23,682 bases of DNA from an uncultured Prevotella sp. (lineage in GTDB: Bacteria > Bacteroidota > Bacteroidia > Bacteroidales > Bacteroidaceae): contig CAJPPF010000015.1 in NCBI GenBank assembly GCA_905372445.1, positions 1-23,682 on the forward strand, written 5' to 3'. The translations under genes and the position numbers were made by a program. Positions 6,339 through 17,300 of the stretch are shown here, one piece after another. Under the pieces are notes generated by a model. It saw nothing but the letters and a program-made list of their open reading frames with translations, ran no database searches and had not been told where the DNA came from. The stretch's first letter is position 1, and each line of letters begins with the position of its first letter.

Positions 6339-7247
6339 TTACTCTACGAGTATCGGACGAATGGAATTGCCGTGACGACAGTCTTCGCCATTGTTATCGT
6401 AGACGTCATCGTTGTCGAATTGGAGGCTCCGTGCCCAATCCTTTGAATCTTCGAAGAGTATGGAGGCGAAGTAATAGCCACCGTAGCCGGCATATTTCAC
6501 GGCATTGGTGTTGTCGTAACGCGAGCCGGCACAGGGAAGGAATAAGCCTTTGTCGATCTCTTCCTTTTTGAGTTCGCGGGCTATTTTGTTCTTCATCGGA
6601 TAACCGTCAGGTTCGGTAACGAGGTAGCCGTAAATGCGTTTGTCGCTTTCGACGATGACGTAGCCGAATTGCCAAGAGGCTTCTCCTGTGAGTTTTAGAA
6701 TCTCTTGATAAGTAGGCATGCGGTATTTTCCATTCGTAGCCCAGTAAGCGATGTCTCCGAAAGCTGCTTCTTGGAAGTTGGTTGTCTCATTTTGCAGTTT
6801 GTCATCGGTGTACATTTTGCCCGAGATATTGACTTTCGTAGTGTTTGCGAATACGGTGTTGCTGTGAGTCAGAGCGTTTGGACCGCAAACGCCGTAGTTG
6901 AAGTGATCGATCTGATCGTCAGCCTGCATTATTTCAAAATTGTAAGCTTCGCTTGAATTGCCGTGGTAGCCGTAGCGCGGCTTGAAATAATCCCATTGGT
7001 GATCGGCAATTTTCCATGTTCCTTTGTCATATTGCAGGTTGCCTGTTGCCCATTTTATTCCGCCGATGGTGACGAAACGGTCAGGTTGTTGGGGCGATGT
7101 GCTTGTTTCAAAAGTGATGTCTTGAATATCATCGGCTGGGATCTCGATGGTTTCGCCATTGTTTTTGGTCACTTTCATCTTATAATTCTGGGCATACAGA
7201 GAGCTGAATCCCATGGAAATGGCAAGTAAGAATAAATATTTTCTCAT
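6339..7247 (-). CDS. Exported FISUMP-like protein, 302 aa
   Basis: Residues 1-19 form a signal peptide (cleavage after LYAQ). A short segment (about 20-50) reads KVTKNNGETIEIPADDIQDITF, a common N-terminal module of Bacteroidota surface proteins. The main domain (about 60-302) has the layout of Fibrobacter succinogenes major paralogous (FISUMP) domains: an early GGIKWATGN, a central YRMPTYQEI and a terminal GNSIRPILV. The family's function is unknown; it is probably extracellular. It is the last gene of the operon, 43 bp after the T9SS-domain gene and followed by a terminator. Confidence 0.65.
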   Translation of the reverse strand: MRKYLFLLAISMGFSSLYAQNYKMKVTKNNGETIEIPADDIQDITFETSTSPQQPDRFVTIGGIKWATGNLQYDKGTWKIADHQWDYFKPRYGYHGNSSEAYNFEIMQADDQIDHFNYGVCGPNALTHSNTVFANTTKVNISGKMYTDDKLQNETTNFQEAAFGDIAYWATNGKYRMPTYQEILKLTGEASWQFGYVIVESDKRIYGYLVTEPDGYPMKNKIARELKKEEIDKGLFLPCAGSRYDNTNAVKYAGYGGYYFASILFEDSKDWARSLQFDNDDVYDNNGEDCRHGNSIRPILVE

Positions 7248-7290
7248 AGTGTAAAATGTTTTATTGATTTATAATGATTGAATCTTTAGA

Positions 7291-7788
7291 TTATCGTTTG
7301 TTGAACACCTTGAGCTTGATGGCAGCTGTCTGGATGATATAAACGCCCGGTTGCTGTTGCGAGAGGTCTATGTCTGCGCTTCCGTCTGTGCCGGCTTGTG
7401 CTTGAAGCACCTGTCTGCCGTCGATGGTTATGACACTGATAGATGCGTGTGCAGGTAGGTTTGTGAACCGCACGTGTCCTTCTTCGAACACTGATTGCGG
7501 TTGTGAGGCTTGCGTTTGAGGTTCGTTTCCGATGCCAGTCGTACCTCCTTCTTCCTTAAACGTGTAGCGGACGATGTCTGCTAAAGATGCAGTGATGGTC
7601 TTGCCTGATGTTTCTGCTTTCATCGTTCCGCCCGTAAGCGTAATCACGGGATGGTCTGCCAATGCAAATTCGGCTGTCGTTCCATTGCGGAGTTCGATGC
7701 AAAGGAACTGAACTTTGCTGTCGGCAAGCGCGCTCAACGGTGTGAGCAGCCAGCCGAACAGAAGTAGATACATGATTCTTTTTCTCAT
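7291..7788 (-). CDS. Exported protein with T9SS-type C-terminal domain, 165 aa
   Basis: Residues 1-22 are a signal peptide. A short module (about 23-77) includes QFLCIELRNGTTAEFALAD and IVRYTFKEE. The C-terminal part (about 95-165) resembles a type IX secretion sorting domain: ISVITIDGRQV, then GSADIDLSQQQPGVYII, ending in a basic KLKVFNKR tail. Such proteins pass the outer membrane by the PorSS/T9SS machinery and are anchored or released. With little sequence besides the sorting domain, it might be an adaptor rather than an enzyme. It lies 44 bp after the ChaN-like gene. Confidence 0.65.
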   Translation of the reverse strand: MRKRIMYLLLFGWLLTPLSALADSKVQFLCIELRNGTTAEFALADHPVITLTGGTMKAETSGKTITASLADIVRYTFKEEGGTTGIGNEPQTQASQPQSVFEEGHVRFTNLPAHASISVITIDGRQVLQAQAGTDGSADIDLSQQQPGVYIIQTAAIKLKVFNKR

Positions 7789-7832
7789 AATTATTGAAGT
7801 TGATTAATATATTCGATGGTAGAGAGTTGCAC

Positions 7833-8720
7833 TTAGTAGGATGTGGTCATATCTTCGGGCACACAGATATAATAGTCGGCGAGTCCTTTGTAATCGTCTT
7901 CCAAATAGGAGATATCCTCTTGCCGCACGGCTCTAATGGTTGTGAACGTTGTCCCAGGACGGTATTGCAGCAGATAAGGAATGATTCCTTCTTGGGCGTC
8001 GGAATGATAACTCCCATTAAAATGCAGGAATTTCCCATGTAGATTTTTCGCAATAAACCAACCCATGGTTGCATCTTTGATAGCCTGCGCTTGTGCCATG
8101 CGTTCGGGATCGGCCCCTTTGTTCTTGCCCATCAGTCCCATCATCGCGAATCCGGAGGCAGCATTGGCGTTTGCCACATAACGTATCGGCAGAGGTGGCA
8201 GATAACGTTTAGCATCGGATGAAAGCGAATCGAGATAAGCCATGCCGCGATTCTTCACCACGTTGGCATATCTTCTGGGCACGTTGGTGGCGATCAGCGG
8301 AAGCCGGTTGTCTTTCACATAGTAGACGATCGGCGCATAATCGGTGCTGTAATTCGGCCAAATGCGTGCTTCTTCTTCAAAACGATCGCCCGAAATGATG
8401 TTGTTCAGATATTCGTCGATGATGAGTTGCGTGTCAGCTTCGAACATTTCCATACCCACTTCAAGTTTTTCCCCGTGTATGGCATGCAATGATTGGAGTA
8501 TCTTCAACTCTAACCAATGTGTGACAACGCAGTTGTGCATCTCGCCGATAAAGACGACATCGGGCTCAGAGAGAGCTTTGATCAATGATTGATACGTAAT
8601 CTCTTTGCCTGCATGATCGTATAGCTTATAAGCTTCGGGTGTCTTTTGTGCGCTGGCGTCGAGACCGAACAGCAATGCCGTTGCCATGAGGAAGCGGCGT
8701 AAATGTTTATGGATTGACAT
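7833..8720 (-). CDS. ChaN-like haem/iron-associated protein
   Basis: This 295 aa protein has a signal peptide (about 1-24, ending in ASAQ) and a ChaN/Tiki-like fold (Cofac_haem_bdg family). The diagnostic N-terminal motif FIGEMHN (57-63) is followed by EVGMEMFEAD (87-96), and HFNGSYHSD occurs at 233-241. Campylobacter ChaN binds stacked haems and is linked to iron uptake; other members are metalloproteases related to TraB/Tiki. The gene starts inside the 3' end of the M16 peptidase gene (14-bp overlap), so the two are translationally coupled. I infer a periplasmic or lipid-independent secreted role in handling haem or a related cofactor, or in proteolysis. Confidence 0.8.
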   Translation of the reverse strand: MSIHKHLRRFLMATALLFGLDASAQKTPEAYKLYDHAGKEITYQSLIKALSEPDVVFIGEMHNCVVTHWLELKILQSLHAIHGEKLEVGMEMFEADTQLIIDEYLNNIISGDRFEEEARIWPNYSTDYAPIVYYVKDNRLPLIATNVPRRYANVVKNRGMAYLDSLSSDAKRYLPPLPIRYVANANAASGFAMMGLMGKNKGADPERMAQAQAIKDATMGWFIAKNLHGKFLHFNGSYHSDAQEGIIPYLLQYRPGTTFTTIRAVRQEDISYLEDDYKGLADYYICVPEDMTTSY

Positions 8721-11574
8721 TGTTTTGTGATTTAATGAGTAAGAATTTCTTGTTCCATTGCAGATAATTTACAAACCCTTGGCGAATGTCTTCGGGTGTA
8801 ATCGTGTCGAGACAACTGGCATAATTGTCGAAGTCGGCAAGACTTTCGCCGTTGCGAATGAGCGAAGTCAGTGCTGTCTTCCATTCAGACGGTGCCTTGT
8901 CCGATAGCGTCTTGCGTTTGGTCACGATGAAAGAGCGCTTCATCTTATCAAGTTCAGAGACAGAAACGGGATGTTGTTTTAGTTCTTCGATAATGCTGTC
9001 TAACACATGATCGGCACGTATCCTGTTTGCATTTTTGACCGAAATAGTGAGTTGGAAATGATATACCTGTTGCGGACAACCGCTATAATAGAGATCTGCG
9101 AAAGGTGAATATACGATGTTTTCTCGCTCGCGGAGGATGCGAATAAGTCGGTCTTGCAGAATATCACGCATCAGTTTGAGACGCAATGAAGCACGAAGTG
9201 AAGGCTGATAATTGCCTGCAAAGACATAATTGAGCACCGTCTGGTCATCGTTTCCACCATCGAACGTCTCGGTATGCGATGTTGCGGGGAGGGCAAACGG
9301 TGTGTCTTTGAATGTGACGGCATCGTCAGAGCGCTTCATTCGAGCGAATGTCGAAATCGCGATGCGTGCCGTTTCTTCCATTGGGAAATGCCCCGTGAGA
9401 ATGATAGTCAGTTGTGATGGATCGGCAAACAGACGCTTGTAATATTGCGTGAGTGTGTCGATGTCGAGTGCATCGATGTCGTTTTTCGTTAGCTTCGGGC
9501 GTCTTCCGCTGAGTGCATTACCTGTAAGTGAGTCAATGCGGTTGTTGATCATCCGTTCGGCATCGTGCTGCATCAGTCTTTCCAACAGTGTCTCCTTACC
9601 CAGCCCTTCAGCTTCGGCTTGACGAGTTTCTGCGAAATCAGTGCGATTTAAACCCGGATGGCACATCTTTTCATAGACCATATTGAAGAGTTCTGTGGTT
9701 TTAGCGACAGGTGCTGACGCCAAAACTTGATGCCAGTAATCGTCTTCGCCCACGACCATCGACAGTTTTTCTTGATTCATCACAGCCAATAGCGTGTCGG
9801 AATGCACCTTTTCGAGTCCGCCCATGTCGACATAACTCACCGCGTCGTGATATTTTCGATAATCGCAATCACTGAGATCGGCAGTTCCGCCACGACCGAG
9901 TGCTGTTATGGAAAGCGTCTGTTCCTCTTCTAATGTAGGACGGAGAAGGATCCTAAGACCGTTGAGGAGCTTGATTTCCGTTACTCCTAAGTCGGCGTAT
10001 GACGTACGACTGGCAATCTGTTGCGCATCGAATGTATGCTTTTCTGCTAAACATGGCGGCACGATGACAGGCTTCTCTTCTACGATGTTTGGATGAAAAT
10101 CATAATAATCGTGCATCGTTTGTCGCCAGCCCGTCAGCCATGCCCGATCCACTTCATGAGCTGTCAACGGAATTTCGTTGGGCATACACGGGTTAGTGTA
10201 AGCCAGCAAACGGCATTGCCGTAAGTTGCCGATAAGATTGCGAAGGAGCTTTTGCAGCAGTTTATGATCGGTCTTTTTCAGTAGTGCCCGCACCTTGTTC
10301 ACATCTTCGGGAGCCCGAAGCGGACGATCACCGGTCATAATATAGTCTGTGAAATCATCGCAGAGATCGGTAGACAGCCGTTGCGTGGTGTCAGGAGTTA
10401 GTTGTTCGAGTCGGCTGTTGATACCTATTTCCAACTCACCCGGGCAAAAACTGTTTTGCGACAAGCGTCGAAACTCGCGCGCCGTAGCTGTAATCTGATG
10501 GAGTAAAGTAGTCTTATCCTTTGCCGAAAAGCTCAAAACGAAATGGTCTTTATCGCCCAAATACCAATTATTCGATACATCGCAACCTGTTTTCAGTGCA
10601 TTCAATCGATTGGAAAGACAAGTTATGAGCAAGTCCATCTGCTGTTTCTGTACAGCCGATGCAATCGAATGAACCACAGTTGTGCGATGAGGCACTATTA
10701 TTTCGAGCTTTGTCGAGGTTTGCATCGTATCTCTCACTTCCTGCCAAGACGTACCTTTGGGATAATCGAATGAGTATGTCGACCATCTTCTCAATGGTTT
10801 TCGTGGGATCGATGACAGATTCCGCTGCAGCATATCGACAGTTTTTTCTGTATCGATGTTGCCCACCACGACCACAGTCGCTAATTGCGGCGCATACCAT
10901 TCGCTGTGAAATGCCTGCAATGTGGCACTGTCGATATGCCGGATATCATCTTCCGTGCCGAGTGGCATACTTTGGGCATACCGCCCTTTTCCGATTTTCA
11001 GCGGATAGAAATCATCGCCTGTGCTGTAACCGCGCAGTTCCTCGGCGATCACACTGCACTCTTTCCTGACGCGTTCGGAATCGAAACTGATTGCTGTCAA
11101 CCAGTCTTTGACAGCTAAAAAGGCAGAATCAAGCACATGACTGTCTGTCTTTTCCATAGGCAGTGATAGCCAATAGATTGTCCGATCGAAACCTGTGAAA
11201 GCGTTGATATCACGTCCGAACTTCATGCCTTGTCGCTCGAAATAGTCTATCAGTGTGTGTCCTGGAAAATGCTTTGTACCGATAAAGGCACTGTGCTCTA
11301 AGAAATGGGCGCTTCCTTTCTGCCGATCGTTCTCATGCAAAGAGCCTACGCGCATCACTAATCTTACCTCCACATCGTGCCGTGGCAACTCATTGGGAAG
11401 TATGATATAATGGAGTCCGTTGGCAAATGTTCCTTCTACAATTCCCCGCGGATGTTCGATGAGCTGACGCTTAACGGTTATTTGGCTTGCAAAAGCAGGC
11501 TTTTCGCAAACTAAAAAAATGCCAATCGCAAGCCAAGTAACAGCTTTTTGAAAGCCGGAAAGATAATTCATCAT
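8707..11574 (-). CDS. M16 (insulinase/pitrilysin) zinc metallopeptidase, secreted
   Basis: This 955 aa protein has a signal peptide (about 1-30). The catalytic half carries the inverted zinc motif HxxEH as HFLEH (90-94), with the third ligand probably E172 in RKECSVIAEEL. The C-terminal half (about 530-955) is a second M16-like lobe without HxxEH, as in two-lobed M16B enzymes such as PqqL and FusC. These clamshell proteases degrade small folded proteins or peptides in the periplasm. FusC cleaves ferredoxin imported by its partner TonB receptor to release iron. Sharing an operon with SusC/D suggests the same logic. It lies 109 bp after the lipoprotein gene and overlaps the ChaN-like gene. Confidence 0.9.
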   Translation of the reverse strand: MMNYLSGFQKAVTWLAIGIFLVCEKPAFASQITVKRQLIEHPRGIVEGTFANGLHYIILPNELPRHDVEVRLVMRVGSLHENDRQKGSAHFLEHSAFIGTKHFPGHTLIDYFERQGMKFGRDINAFTGFDRTIYWLSLPMEKTDSHVLDSAFLAVKDWLTAISFDSERVRKECSVIAEELRGYSTGDDFYPLKIGKGRYAQSMPLGTEDDIRHIDSATLQAFHSEWYAPQLATVVVVGNIDTEKTVDMLQRNLSSIPRKPLRRWSTYSFDYPKGTSWQEVRDTMQTSTKLEIIVPHRTTVVHSIASAVQKQQMDLLITCLSNRLNALKTGCDVSNNWYLGDKDHFVLSFSAKDKTTLLHQITATAREFRRLSQNSFCPGELEIGINSRLEQLTPDTTQRLSTDLCDDFTDYIMTGDRPLRAPEDVNKVRALLKKTDHKLLQKLLRNLIGNLRQCRLLAYTNPCMPNEIPLTAHEVDRAWLTGWRQTMHDYYDFHPNIVEEKPVIVPPCLAEKHTFDAQQIASRTSYADLGVTEIKLLNGLRILLRPTLEEEQTLSITALGRGGTADLSDCDYRKYHDAVSYVDMGGLEKVHSDTLLAVMNQEKLSMVVGEDDYWHQVLASAPVAKTTELFNMVYEKMCHPGLNRTDFAETRQAEAEGLGKETLLERLMQHDAERMINNRIDSLTGNALSGRRPKLTKNDIDALDIDTLTQYYKRLFADPSQLTIILTGHFPMEETARIAISTFARMKRSDDAVTFKDTPFALPATSHTETFDGGNDDQTVLNYVFAGNYQPSLRASLRLKLMRDILQDRLIRILRERENIVYSPFADLYYSGCPQQVYHFQLTISVKNANRIRADHVLDSIIEELKQHPVSVSELDKMKRSFIVTKRKTLSDKAPSEWKTALTSLIRNGESLADFDNYASCLDTITPEDIRQGFVNYLQWNKKFLLIKSQNNVNP

Positions 11575-11683
11575 TTATAATTGACTTAATGCTGAATTTC
11601 GTTTCACTGTTCTTCATTCCGTAAGGAACAATCAAACGAATGATACCTCATGATTTTTCATTTGTTCTCCGATTCTCCGATCT

Positions 11684-12907
11684 TTACTGGTGCATTGTAT
11701 ATGTAACACGCACTTGTTCATAGCCATTGGCAGCATCAAAGTCCCATGGGAAAACAAATGTCATCGTTCCTTTGCTAAAGTCGTAGCTTGCCGCGGGCTG
11801 TATCCAATCGGTCGGAGTATTTCCGAATGTGTCTTTGCTGACATCGCTAACAGCGAGCCAACGCTGCGGATCGATTGATCCTCCGGCTGTAAGAAAGTCA
11901 TCATCGATCTTATATCCCACGAGCTTTCCGTCTTCCTCGATTTGAACAACTGCGCCTTTCTCTTTCAAAGCGAGCAATCGGTCCCATGCAGAAAAGGTGT
12001 AGTTGAAAGCAATACCGGTTATAGGATCACCGTAAATGTCGGGTCTTTGCACCAGAAAGTCGACAGACTGATTTGCCGGAACGAGTTTGATATCATCAAG
12101 CGAGGTAGTGAATGTCTCCTTAGCCGGATCGTAACCTACGGCTTTAACAGCTGCATTACCATACGGAGTAGCCAAGAAAAATTCCGTGTCTTCTACGGTC
12201 TTACGCTTCAACACATCGTAGAAGAATGAGGTGAGCCCCATTGGATTCTCCATCATTTTCAGTATCGGAGTGTCGGTTGTTGCCTTTTCGCTGAGCGTGA
12301 TAATGGTATATCCTTGGAATGTTTTTTGTGCCTCGCCATTGAAATAAGCCTCTTTGTCTTGTGTGTTGAATGTAACGACAGCCTCTACATCAACTTTTCC
12401 AAGCATACGCGACACATCGATGCCGTATTTCTCTTTATATCCGGCAATCAGTTTGAGTTGTTCGGGTGTGAGAACAGGGATGTCTGAGTCGGGGTTAATG
12501 ATAATCTGAATGTCTTTTCCAACGGCTTTAATCATCGGATTAGATGTTTTTCCAACGGTCAGAGAGATTGTTCTCGGCACAGATAGCGCATGTTTCGCAT
12601 TTGATAACACCTTGATAATCACTTCTTTTTGTCCCGGTTTGAAAGTCAAGATTGTGTTTTCAAGCCGCACGATACCATCTTCATTGCCGCTAACCAAGAG
12701 TTCCACTGTCTCCTCTTTATCGGGAGTGAAAGCTAAAAGCGCCTTGATCGTGATGCCGTTTTTATCGTCTTCTGCCATGAAAGCATTACCGACAACACTG
12801 AGATCGAGACCGTTTGTCATCTGTTCTTTCTTGTTATTGTCTTCACTGCAAGCCGTTATGGCAAGGATCGCAGCGATGAATAACGTACTGATTTTAATGA
12901 ATTTCAT
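11684..12907 (-). CDS. SusCD-associated surface lipoprotein, 407 aa
   Basis: The signal ends in a lipobox (AITAC, lipid-attached C20). The acidic SEDNN that follows fits the Bacteroidota lipoprotein export signal for surface display. Residues about 35-125 resemble a Calx-beta/BACON-like Ig fold (an LTF-PGQKEV-type strand is visible). The rest (about 140-407) is an uncharacterised domain ending in a beta-rich stretch; I believe it belongs to a DUF4929-type family, from memory and uncertain. Additional lipoproteins bound to SusCD are known in B. thetaiotaomicron peptide importers. It lies 18 bp after the susD-like gene. I infer an outer-leaflet ligand-binding or lid-associated role. Confidence 0.65.
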   Translation of the reverse strand: MKFIKISTLFIAAILAITACSEDNNKKEQMTNGLDLSVVGNAFMAEDDKNGITIKALLAFTPDKEETVELLVSGNEDGIVRLENTILTFKPGQKEVIIKVLSNAKHALSVPRTISLTVGKTSNPMIKAVGKDIQIIINPDSDIPVLTPEQLKLIAGYKEKYGIDVSRMLGKVDVEAVVTFNTQDKEAYFNGEAQKTFQGYTIITLSEKATTDTPILKMMENPMGLTSFFYDVLKRKTVEDTEFFLATPYGNAAVKAVGYDPAKETFTTSLDDIKLVPANQSVDFLVQRPDIYGDPITGIAFNYTFSAWDRLLALKEKGAVVQIEEDGKLVGYKIDDDFLTAGGSIDPQRWLAVSDVSKDTFGNTPTDWIQPAASYDFSKGTMTFVFPWDFDAANGYEQVRVTYTMHQ

Positions 12908-12925
12908 ATCTTTTACGTTTAAATA

Positions 12926-14314
12926 TTATTTATTGATTGGCCAACCTTCGTTCTGTATTACATTGTCGTTGAATCTGTATTCAGCCCGCGGAATGGGAAA
13001 TGTCCATCTATAATTATCTGCCGAGATACTGGCACTTGATGCGATTCCCCAACGTGATAAGCGTGTCAAAGGCTGTGAATGTGTGCGTTTCAAATCAAAG
13101 AAATTGATGCCTTCACCTACAAATTCGCGTTGCTTATCCAGCAAAATTCGATTGAGTAAAGCATCCGAAGTGATACCGACAGGAGCTTCTTCTATGCCGA
13201 TCTGCTTCCAATAGCGGTTGATCAAAGTGCGAGCCACCTCGGTGTTACCTGTTCTGCAATAGGCCTCCGCAGCGATATAGACAGCTCCTGCATAGCGAAA
13301 CATGTTGATGTAAGATGTAGTTTTTCTTTCTTTATTGTTCTTGTTGTATTTTCCCAAGAGGTTTCTCACGGCGCCGTCCATCGTAAACGGATAGACAGAA
13401 GATGCTTTGCGCACATCCGAGTCATCGAAATGAAGTGCAGGATTAAGTGCAAAATAGTCGCCTTCTGTGTCTGAATATTGGATGGACGCATACACTTGAC
13501 TCGTTGTGTTAAATGCAAAAATGCGACCTTTAAAGGTGTCGCCTATCCAAAGCCTATTGAATCCATCGGCTGTGAAATAACTGTTGTCTGCTTGAGCGAT
13601 GACTTGTTCTGCATAGCGAATAGCTTCAGAATAATCCGAACTGTAAAGAGCAAGATCTGCCAAAAGATATTTTGCGGCAGTTTGTGATAGCCAACCATTG
13701 CGCTTGGGATGGTTTTCCACTTGTTCGGCATCGGTCAGTAGTTGGCGGATATAGGAAACACATGTTTTGATCGATGATCTTTTGTTGGTCTCCAACCCCA
13801 AGAAATTCTTAATGATAACACCGTCTGCGTCCGGATTTCGGTCGTAAGCAGGAGCAAAAAGACGCAGAAGCTGGAAATAACAAAAGGCTTTCAGCGTTTT
13901 TGTTTCCGCCTCTACAGCTTGCTTCTTTTGTGTTTCCGCCATGGTACTAACCTTTACTTGTGCCAGTCTTTCAAGTAAAGCGTCGCACGAAGAAATGGTG
14001 TTGTAATAATTAAGCCATATCGTCGGTGCCTGTTTGCTGATCTCTTTGTCTTCCCAATTATATAGATTGAGTGTGGAAATGTCTTTGATCGAAACGGAAG
14101 TAGGACAAAAATCGTTGCCCAGCACCGATAGCTCGTATTCATGATGTGGGTAGGAGAGATAAGCAGAGACCAGCAATGAACGCGCATTCTCAATATTGTT
14201 GATCGCGTCGGGATCTGAATATTGATCCTGCGGAGGAATATCCAGCGAACAGGAAGCAAGTGAAATAAATCCTAATCCCGCACCTATTATATATATGATA
14301 ACTTGTTTCAGCAT
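12926..14314 (-). CDS. SusD-like outer-membrane lipoprotein (RagB/SusD family)
   Basis: This 462 aa protein has a lipobox SLASC (C22) followed by SusD-type features: an N-terminal helical TPR region (NARSLLVSAYLSY, then a TIWLNYYNTISSCDALLE-type stretch), an AKTLKAFCYFQLLRLFA-type helix (around 140), and a C-terminal FVGEGINFFDLKR followed by WTFPIPRAEYRFN. SusD proteins form the lid over a SusC barrel and bind ligand at the cell surface. It lies 12 bp after the susC-like gene. The short length and the peptidase neighbour suggest a peptide/protein ligand rather than a glycan; no glycoside hydrolase is present. Confidence 0.92.
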   Translation of the reverse strand: MLKQVIIYIIGAGLGFISLASCSLDIPPQDQYSDPDAINNIENARSLLVSAYLSYPHHEYELSVLGNDFCPTSVSIKDISTLNLYNWEDKEISKQAPTIWLNYYNTISSCDALLERLAQVKVSTMAETQKKQAVEAETKTLKAFCYFQLLRLFAPAYDRNPDADGVIIKNFLGLETNKRSSIKTCVSYIRQLLTDAEQVENHPKRNGWLSQTAAKYLLADLALYSSDYSEAIRYAEQVIAQADNSYFTADGFNRLWIGDTFKGRIFAFNTTSQVYASIQYSDTEGDYFALNPALHFDDSDVRKASSVYPFTMDGAVRNLLGKYNKNNKERKTTSYINMFRYAGAVYIAAEAYCRTGNTEVARTLINRYWKQIGIEEAPVGITSDALLNRILLDKQREFVGEGINFFDLKRTHSQPLTRLSRWGIASSASISADNYRWTFPIPRAEYRFNDNVIQNEGWPINK

Positions 14315-14326
14315 AACGAAAGATGG

Positions 14327-17300
14327 TCAGAAAGTGAGGTTTACATGGAAGGTGAAGACGGGTTGGATTGTTCCTGCGAGTTTGCCACTCTCCGGATCAG
14401 ACTCTTTGTAAGCAGTCCATGTAAAGAGATTGGAGCCTTGTAGTCCCACATTGGCATATTGAATGAAAGGCACCACCTTATTAATCGCGTTGGAAGGAAT
14501 ACGATAACGGATTGACATACTCGAGAGTTTGAGATAGTCACTGTTGCCAACGGTACGCGAGTTGGGGTAAAGTGCAAGGTTTGCTTCTGCTGTGGTCTGT
14601 GTGTAGAACGGTGTCCAATACTCTTTGTTTTCGTCTCCGCGTTTGAACCACATCCTTTCCGTTTGTCCGGCAACAGCATTGTAGATCGCATTATCGCGAT
14701 TGCGCACATACTGATAATTGAATCTCTGCTTGCCGCCGAATACATAATAAAAAGAGATGTCGAAGTCGAAAGACTTGTAAGAGAAGCTAACGTTGAAGCT
14801 ACCTGAGTAGGGTGGAGTGAGATGTCCGAGTGAAACGAAATCATCTCGGGTCAAAGGTTCCGTTCCTTGTTTCTCTTTTCCATCCGGAGTAAGGAATACG
14901 GGATATCCTGTCAGCGGATTAATGCCTAACGAATGAGCTCCGTAAAGCATATCATAAGCCTTCCCGACTTCGTAATTCGGTAATAACGACTGCTCGTCTA
15001 AGTATAGCTTATCTGTCCAATAGAGGCTTATAACTTTGTTACTGTTATATGCAATGTTGGCACCGAGATTCAAACGGCAGTCATAAGTATCGATAAGTCG
15101 GGTATTGATGCCTGCTTCGATACCCTTGTTTTGCAGCACGCCGATGTTTCGTTTCAATGTGGTAAAGCCCGTGCTCGTAGGGATTGGCACGTCGAGTAGA
15201 GCCTGTTCAGTACGACGGTTATACCAATTCACATCAAAGGTAATACACTTGAATAACTCCAATGTCATTCCGATGTCGGTGGCTTTATTCTGCTCGGCTT
15301 TCAAATCCTTGTTATAAAGGGAGAGCAAGGCTAAGGATCGACTTGTTTCGTATGCCTGTTCAGAGAAAGCAAAAGTGCCGACCGTGCTTGATACGGTAAC
15401 TCCGTTTAGATTGGCAGTAACTCCATATGAGGCTTTTAGATTGAGTCGGGTAATCACTTTATTATCTTTCAGCCATGCATAATTGGTGGGTGTCCATCCG
15501 ATACCGGTAGCCCATGCTCTGTTCCATCGCTTATCACGTGGCAAAACGGATGAAGCATCGGCTTTGTAAGTGATATATAGGTCGTAAAGTTCATTGAAGG
15601 TGTAGCCTGCTACAACGCCGATACCCAACTGTGCGTTCTTGTCGCGAGGATTCCTTACTTCCGGTTGGCGATAGCCGTGTAGCGAACGGTTGATAGCTGA
15701 TGGAGAATCGACATTGCCAACACCGTAACCAGTTATACCTACAGCATCGTAGTTAAATTGATAATAGTCCATATTGGCTCCGAATGTCAGGTCGTGCACA
15801 TCGCCGAATGTATGATTGTAGGTGGCGCGGAGGTTACTCGACAGATTCGTTGTGGTGGCTTTCGTACGACTGTAAATGCCTCGTGCTAACTCCGGTATGC
15901 CCGTATTAGACTCCGAGTAAGCAGAAGCTGGTGTAAAACGATGATCTTCCCCAAGGAGTATATCGAGTCCGCCCACATAAGCAATGGTCAATCCTGCTAA
16001 GGGATTCATGGTTAGATTGACGTTTACACCGGCGTTTTTATCGCTCGAATCACTCTTGAATTGATGAATTAAGTCATTGTATGTATGGTTGGGATAGGAA
16101 TATAGACTACCTGTCTTACGCTCGTAAGGATTGAGATTATAAACTAATGATGTAGGGTCAAATGTCGTACCGTTGGGTGTCTTACTCTTGGCATAGCCAC
16201 CGTTGGCGCCCAACATCAGATACCCTAACTTCCCGATACTTTGGTCTAAGCTCATTCTCACGTTGAAACGCTGCTTGTTATTTCCCTCCATTCGTCCTCC
16301 TTGGTATGTGTAATTACCCGAGATATAATAAGTGGTAGCATTGTTTCCGCCCTTGATACTGATGATGTGTTTCTGATAAATATTGTTGCGGATTAGTTCC
16401 TTAAACCAATCCGTGTGAGTATTTCTCAGTTCATTGAGTTTCTGTTCGCCTTCTGCGATGAGCTGTTCTTTATTCGGATCGGTGGCATAATATTTCTCAT
16501 AGTAATCCCGACTGAATCTATATCCTGGGGCAGCCGGGTTTTGGAGCAAACGTTCGAGTTCTAACTTCTCTGTCGAATCCATCATCTTCACGCCTCGTCT
16601 ACCGCGTGCCGTGATACCGAAATCCATACCGTAGGTGACGATTGTCTTACCTTGATACCCGTGTTGCGATGCAATTTCAAGTACGCCATTGGCGGCTTTC
16701 ACACCATAAAGCGCACAGGCAGCTGCGTCTTTCAATACCTTAATGCTGCTGATATCTTGTGGGTTGAGATTATAGAAAGTTTCTGCTGAGATAATCTGTC
16801 CGTCAAGCACATATAGCGGTTCGTTGGTTTCATTGCCGCGGCGTAGCGAAGAGTTGCCGCGAATACGTATCTGCGGGGCTGAACCCAACTCGCCGGTGTT
16901 GATGATATTCAACCCAGGCACCATACCTTGCAGTGCCAGTCCCATGTCGATCATAGGTTTCTCGGTGAGACGCTTCATGTCTACATTCTCCACGACACCA
17001 GCCTTGGCTCGCAAGTCAATAGCGTTGATATTGCTCTTGGCATTGATCACCACCTCACCTAAATTCTTTGTATTCTCAGACAGTTTGATGTTGATCTGTC
17101 CCTGACCGCTATATTTCACCAGTTTAGGTGCATAGCCGATGTAGGAGAACACGATCTCTGCTCCTTGCTTCCAGGAACCTTCGAGCTGATAACGCCCATT
17201 TACATCCGTCACGGCAATGTAGTGGGTACCTGTCACACGGACAGTCACACCCACCAAAGGCTCGTTTTGCACATCGGTCACATAACCGAACAGTTTGCTT